64,000 bases of DNA, taken from positions 62,001 to 126,000 of the forward strand of contig JAHEYT010000030.1 in NCBI GenBank assembly GCA_023251455.1, in the 5' to 3' direction. The notes beneath the pieces are model-generated. The model ran no database searches. It was not told where the DNA came from and saw only the letters and a list, made by a program, of their open reading frames with translations. How positions within the stretch are numbered: the first letter of the stretch is position 1; every line of letters begins with the position of its first letter. Below are positions 60,012-64,000 of this stretch, one piece after another. This DNA comes from Bacteroidota bacterium (lineage in GTDB: Bacteria > Bacteroidota > Bacteroidia > Bacteroidales > Prolixibacteraceae). The position numbers and the translations under genes are program-made.

Positions 60012-61157
60012 TTAGATTTCAGGAATATCCATCCAACACCGTTTTGCCCAGCTTTCCAAACCTTTTTCAGCAAGCTGAACTCCTTTTGCTCCTTCGAGAA
60101 GTGTCCATGGAAATGGTTCATCTTTTACCACATGCTTCAGGAAAAGTTCCCATTGAACTTTGAATGCATTGTCGTAAACCTCCTGCTCCGGTACTTTTGA
60201 CCATCCTTCGAAGAAATTGATTGGTTGAGCAATATCCGGATTCCAAACAGGTTTAGGGGTATTTCCATAGTGCTGTGTGTAACACTCGCGCAGACCGGCA
60301 ACAGCAGAACCTTTTGTTCCATCAACCTGCAAAGTCAGCAAATCATCGCGCCTGACTCTCACTGTCCACGATGAATTAAAATGCGCAATAATTCCGCCCT
60401 CCAGCTCAAACGTAGCATATGCTGCATCGTCAGCTGTACATTTATATGGATTACCATTTTCGTCAACCCGGTTTTTAATATGAGTTGCACCCAGGCACGA
60501 TACGGCTTTCACTTTTCCGAATACATTATCGAGCACATATCGCCAGTGACAAAGCATATCCACAATAATTCCACCGTCGTCTTCCTTGCGGTAATTCCAC
60601 GATGGACGCTGTGCAGGGATTGAATCGCCTTCGAATACCCAATATCCGAATTCGCCTCTGACCGAAAGAATCTCACCAAAAAATCCTTGCTGAATCAGCC
60701 GCTTGAGTTTGATAATTCCGGGAAGCCAAAGTTTATCCTGAACCACGCCGTTTTTCAGACCGGCTTTGGTGCAGATTTCGTATAATTCCAATGCGACGGC
60801 AGTACTTGCCGCAATTGGTTTTTCGCAGTAGATGTGCTTTCCTGCTTTCACCGATTTGCGAACAGCATCGGCACGTCGCCCAGTGGTTTGTGCATCGAAA
60901 TAGATTGAATAGTCAGGATTTTTAAGTACTTCATCCAAATCGGTGCTCATTTTAGTAATTCCAGTGAGTTCGCAAAGCTTTTTCAGCTTGTTCACATCCC
61001 GACCAATCAAAATCGGATCGGGCATGATGGTTTCACCGGAACCGATCTTCACGCCACCTTGTTTCATGATTTCAGCAATTGACCGGAGCAGATGCTGGTT
61101 GGTTCCCATTCGACCAGTTACTCCATTCATAATTATTCCTACGGTATGTTGTTTCAT
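60012..61157 (-). CDS. Gfo/Idh/MocA-family oxidoreductase
   Basis: 381 residues, cytoplasmic, no Tat signal. N-terminal Rossmann fold with an unusual glycine motif (IIMNGVTGRMGTNQHL), then IYFDAQTTGRRA and the family's EKPIA (YCEKPIAAST), and a C-terminal substrate domain with HIKNRVDENGNPY and WTVRVRRDDLL. These NAD(P)-dependent enzymes oxidise or reduce sugars and inositols. It is one of two dehydrogenases (with the SDR) in the cluster, upstream of the SDR by 11 nt and 23 nt after the GH172-like gene. Confidence 0.9.
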   Translation of the reverse strand: MKQHTVGIIMNGVTGRMGTNQHLLRSIAEIMKQGGVKIGSGETIMPDPILIGRDVNKLKKLCELTGITKMSTDLDEVLKNPDYSIYFDAQTTGRRADAVRKSVKAGKHIYCEKPIAASTAVALELYEICTKAGLKNGVVQDKLWLPGIIKLKRLIQQGFFGEILSVRGEFGYWVFEGDSIPAQRPSWNYRKEDDGGIIVDMLCHWRYVLDNVFGKVKAVSCLGATHIKNRVDENGNPYKCTADDAAYATFELEGGIIAHFNSSWTVRVRRDDLLTLQVDGTKGSAVAGLRECYTQHYGNTPKPVWNPDIAQPINFFEGWSKVPEQEVYDNAFKVQWELFLKHVVKDEPFPWTLLEGAKGVQLAEKGLESWAKRCWMDIPEI

Positions 61158-61180
61158 AGATTATAAATTTTCTGATTTCT

Positions 61181-62437
61181 TTAACGTAAATTTTTAGTTC
61201 GGATATCAACCGGCTGAATTGATGGTAAATTGTTGGAAGGTTTATCCAGATAAAAGTAAGCCGTAGCCGAAACATCATCGGAACGATAAAAATTTGTCCA
61301 ACCTTTTCCCATGATATTCTGATCTATTTTTTCAATCTTTCCTTTGGTATAGAAGCGTTTAAGAGAACCTTCATCATCAACTGTGACTGGGATTAAAGGA
61401 GTTCCTTCCTGCTGAAATCCTGCAACAGCTGGCAAATCGTCACCACCGATTTGCTGAATGGTTGTGCGAATATTTTCTTTAAAAAATACCGGATCAGGAA
61501 TATGGAACCGGTAAAAAGCCCATTCCTTGTGCAATGTATCTGCGACTGTACAACCGGTGAAATCAGTGATATACTTTCCCTGTCCCCAGGCAGTTCCGAT
61601 ATAATCCTCGGTTCCGGTTCCAACCAGAGTTGGGAAATCGGTATCTCCATCCATGTACATTTTCACCTCACCCTCGCCAAACCACGATTTTTGATACCGA
61701 AGGTCGGCGCTTACTCCAATATTTGAACCCAGGAATCTTCCCTTTCCAGTTACATTTGGCAGCATTTCAAAATCTTCGGCCAGTTTTGTTGCCAAATCGC
61801 GGTGCCAATAGGCATGGAAATACAGATTGTCCTCGTTCCATATTTTCGTCAAACTGTAATCTACATCGAAAAAAATATAGTTCAGTTTTTTTGTGCTTTC
61901 GTTGGTCACAACGATTTTTGCGCCCTTTCTGAAAGGCATCGGAATAAAGCAATTAAAAGACCGGCCTTCGGCATTTGCAAACAGCGCGTTCTGAAAAGTA
62001 GTTGTTTTGCCCAGCCCCACACTAAAAAAATCACCAAAAGGCACTGATACTGCAGGTTTTGATTCACTGTCCCAGAACATTTCGATTTTTAGTGATCTAA
62101 GCATTTCAGGAGAACGATCCTGAATGGTAATCCAAATCCGGTTAATGATGCCTTGATCCTGAATATCCAGTAAAACACAGGACTGACCGGCATCTATTTC
62201 ATCGAAAGCATGACCTTTGGCTCCATTGTTTTCCTTTCCACCTCCACCTTTCACCCCGTTTCGGTTTTCGGGACTGCTCCAACGTGTTTCCTGATTACTA
62301 TCGTATTCAAAAAGTTTTGAACCGGATTTGATTTTGGGTTCTTTACATGAGGTGAATACGATCATCAAAAAGATGAAAATTACAGACAAGGTAAAAGTCG
62401 CCTTTCGGAAAAGGTCAATGTGGTTTTTAACGCTCAT
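61181..62437 (-). CDS. GH172/DUF2961 family lipoprotein
   Basis: 418 residues. The N-terminus is a lipoprotein signal with FTSC (Cys31). DUF2961 motifs: GQSCVLLDIQDQGIINRIWI, WDSESKPAVSVPFGDFFSVG, SWFGEGEVKMYMDGD, FPTLVGTGTEDYIGTAWG. It differs from the other cluster member mainly in loops (WGQ in place of CGS after GTGTEDY) and has a C-terminal extension. Being lipid-anchored it could sit on the outer membrane. 20 nt after the TIM-barrel gene upstream; in the operon. Likely acts on a furanoside linkage. Confidence 0.88.
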   Translation of the reverse strand: MSVKNHIDLFRKATFTLSVIFIFLMIVFTSCKEPKIKSGSKLFEYDSNQETRWSSPENRNGVKGGGGKENNGAKGHAFDEIDAGQSCVLLDIQDQGIINRIWITIQDRSPEMLRSLKIEMFWDSESKPAVSVPFGDFFSVGLGKTTTFQNALFANAEGRSFNCFIPMPFRKGAKIVVTNESTKKLNYIFFDVDYSLTKIWNEDNLYFHAYWHRDLATKLAEDFEMLPNVTGKGRFLGSNIGVSADLRYQKSWFGEGEVKMYMDGDTDFPTLVGTGTEDYIGTAWGQGKYITDFTGCTVADTLHKEWAFYRFHIPDPVFFKENIRTTIQQIGGDDLPAVAGFQQEGTPLIPVTVDDEGSLKRFYTKGKIEKIDQNIMGKGWTNFYRSDDVSATAYFYLDKPSNNLPSIQPVDIRTKNLR

Positions 62438-62457
62438 GATTATTCAGATTATAATTT

Positions 62458-63276
62458 TCAAACATGCTCCTGATATACTTTTATGATTTTTTTCAAAAAC
62501 TCGGACTGATCTTCTTTCCAGTATTCGGTTGAAAATATTTCCACTTCATTAAATCCATTAAACCCAGCAGCTTCCACCCATGACCGAATTTTCCGGATTG
62601 GAATACAGCCTTCACCCATCAAACCGCGGTCGTTCAGAATGTCGGTAGTTGGCGTTTTCCAATCGCAAACGTGGAAAGCCAGCAAAGCATTATTTTTTCC
62701 GCAACGTGCAATTTCCTTTTCCAGATTTGGGTCCCACCACAAATGGTAAACATCTACCGCAACGCCAACCCAGGGCGAATTCAAAGCTTCGGTCATGTCA
62801 TTGGCTTGTGACAGCGTGTTGATGGCTGAGCGCGAATCAGCATAGATCGGGTGAAGTGGTTCAATAGCCAGTTTTATTCCGGCTGCTGAAGCTTCCGGGA
62901 TAATCGCGGCAATTCCATCCTGGATTTGTTTCCGAGAATCTTCGAGCGATTGCGAAGGATCGGCCCCACAGACCAAAACGATTAGCTTTGTTCCTAATTC
63001 GGAAGCTTCAACAATGGCTTTCCTGTTATCGTCCAGCGCAAGTTTCCGTTTTGCCTTATCCGAGTTCGGGAAAAAACCTCCGCGGCACAATGAAACAATT
63101 GAAAGATCTTGGTCACGAAGCATTTGCCCGGTCTGACTGATGTTTCTTCCATCCAACGCATCGCGCCAAACGGTAATTCCCTTGACGCCATTGGCTGCAT
63201 AATTCTGGGCAGCTTCTTCAATGCTCCAGGGTTTTGTAGTTATGGTATGGATACAAAGTTTTGAAAGTTCGTTCAT
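62458..63276 (-). CDS. Sugar phosphate isomerase/epimerase (TIM barrel)
   Basis: 272 residues, cytoplasmic, no signal. AP-endonuclease-2/xylose-isomerase-like barrel: VKGITVWRDALDG, LVCGADPSQSLEDSRKQI, IKLAIEPLHP with the metal Glu, VAVDVYHLWWD with Asp-His, LAFHVCDW, FNGFNEVEIFSTEYW with a final Glu. Probably interconverts keto and aldo sugars. Its ATG overlaps the stop of the GH88-like gene by 4 nt (ATGA), the tightest coupling in the cluster. Confidence 0.9.
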   Translation of the reverse strand: MNELSKLCIHTITTKPWSIEEAAQNYAANGVKGITVWRDALDGRNISQTGQMLRDQDLSIVSLCRGGFFPNSDKAKRKLALDDNRKAIVEASELGTKLIVLVCGADPSQSLEDSRKQIQDGIAAIIPEASAAGIKLAIEPLHPIYADSRSAINTLSQANDMTEALNSPWVGVAVDVYHLWWDPNLEKEIARCGKNNALLAFHVCDWKTPTTDILNDRGLMGEGCIPIRKIRSWVEAAGFNGFNEVEIFSTEYWKEDQSEFLKKIIKVYQEHV

Positions 63277-64000
63277 CGCACGCAGTTGAAATAGGTGTAA
63301 TAAGCTTCATTGTTGATCATCCGCTGAAGGTAAAGTCCTGCTTCGCGAATGTGATAATCGCCCCACATGCTCGATTCGCCGTTAGGGATTTTACTTCCTT
63401 CCGGAATAAAATCCCAGCCGTTTGGACGATGATAAATGGAGTGCAGTAAAAGCCCCTGATGCTTTTCGGAAGTACTTAAATATGGTTCGTCCAACAAGGT
63501 GTTCATCACAGTAAGGCCTGCCTGAAAGTATTTTGATCCGGCTTCCAATTCTCCCTTTCCGGTAAGGTATTTTCCCAGACGCAACAATCCCTGAACAGCA
63601 ATTGCCGCTGCAGAACTGTCGACAGGTTCAAAGTCATTAAACGGGCTTGCAGGTTTGTTCAGGTAATTGTCTAATTTGTATCGATTTGGTGCACCAGTAT
63701 CCCAATACGGAATCCCATCGGTTGGTGTATTTTCGATGTAAAAATCGCAGGTTGCCCGGGCAGCTTTCAGCATCATTGAGGATAGTGTTTCTTTTCCACC
63801 AAAACCAGCCAGTTCATCTTCACTGATAAAATCCAACGTTTCAAGCTGTTCAGCAAAACCGCACATGGCCCATGCCAATCCTCTGGTCCACGTTGTAAAT
63901 CCGGAATAACCTTGCTGCGAATTAGGGCATCTGAACTTCCCGTCATTCACATTGAAAATGCTCTCGTGAGCCGTTCTTCCCCAAACATCGTAACTGTCTC
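63273..64000 (-). CDS. GH88/unsaturated-uronyl-hydrolase-like protein, truncated by the window
   Basis: The frame is open to base 64000, so the N-terminus is missing; about 242 C-terminal residues are present. Family landmarks: GYSGFTTWTRGLAWAMCGF, YWDTGAPN, DSSAAAIAVQGLLRLG and SIYHRPNGWDFIP. These match the alpha6/alpha6-barrel C-terminal region of GH88/GH105 enzymes that remove unsaturated uronic acid from oligosaccharides made by polysaccharide lyases. It opens the visible part of the catabolic operon and suggests that the substrate contains uronic acid. The catalytic Asp residues cannot be verified in the visible part. Confidence 0.8.
   Translation of the reverse strand, partial: DSYDVWGRTAHESIFNVNDGKFRCPNSQQGYSGFTTWTRGLAWAMCGFAEQLETLDFISEDELAGFGGKETLSSMMLKAARATCDFYIENTPTDGIPYWDTGAPNRYKLDNYLNKPASPFNDFEPVDSSAAAIAVQGLLRLGKYLTGKGELEAGSKYFQAGLTVMNTLLDEPYLSTSEKHQGLLLHSIYHRPNGWDFIPEGSKIPNGESSMWGDYHIREAGLYLQRMINNEAYYTYFNCVR

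Overview
The window is a bacterial chromosome segment from a member of the Bacteroidota. Support: a SusC/SusD pair, a hybrid two-component system (HTCS), several TonB-dependent or Sus-like outer-membrane proteins, many SPII lipoproteins, and promoter -7 boxes of the TAnnTTTG type. The mix of polysaccharide-utilisation genes with a large multiheme cytochrome c inventory suggests an anaerobic or facultative Marinilabiliales/Prolixibacteraceae-like organism. That placement is inference, not proven by a marker gene.

Layout. (1) 0-12.5 kb: an alpha-galactoside utilisation locus, with the C-terminal part of an HTCS, an M1 aminopeptidase lipoprotein, a GH36 alpha-galactosidase, SusD and SusC; an AraC-type regulator is divergent from SusC. 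(2) 14-21 kb: a flavin reductase-rubredoxin fusion, a FadL/OmpP1 porin, the agmatine-to-putrescine genes aguB and aguA separated by a YciI-like protein and a lipoprotein, and an APC amino-acid permease. (3) 21.4-32.1 kb: a small secreted protein and its giant relative, a 1979-residue periplasmic protein of about 29 TPR-like repeats; then a sugar-kinase/RapZ-C fusion, a 42-residue Cys-rich protein and a TonB-dependent receptor, followed by a 21-bp tandem repeat. (4) 32.4-46.6 kb: an anaerobic electron-transfer locus, all on the minus strand, holding CcsBA cytochrome c synthase, six cytochromes with 44 heme motifs in total (4, 7, 19, 7, 1 and 6), a cytochrome b561-like membrane protein, an outer-membrane beta-barrel and an FNR/CRP-type regulator. 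FNR-type palindromes lie upstream of several of these genes. (5) 46.9-48.4 kb: a short possible island scar, with a degenerate tRNA/tmRNA 3' end and a Fic protein whose promoter is covered by inverted repeats. (6) 48.6-64 kb: a long minus-strand carbohydrate-catabolic cluster: GH88-like enzyme (partial), two sugar-isomerase-like TIM barrels, two GH172/DUF2961 proteins, a Gfo/Idh/MocA oxidoreductase, an SDR, two MFS transporters, and a GMC oxidoreductase with a Tat-exported gluconate-dehydrogenase-type small subunit and a nine-heme cytochrome.

How they work together (inference). Region 4 looks like a route moving electrons from the quinone pool (cytochrome b domains, NapC/NirT protein) through periplasmic multihemes to an outer-membrane barrel and heme lipoproteins that may face the outside; CcsBA attaches the hemes and the FNR-like protein is the likely oxygen or redox switch. 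Region 6 couples glycoside hydrolysis to direct periplasmic sugar oxidation, with electrons delivered to a multiheme cytochrome. No rRNA gene, intact tRNA gene, CRISPR array or insertion sequence was recognised.
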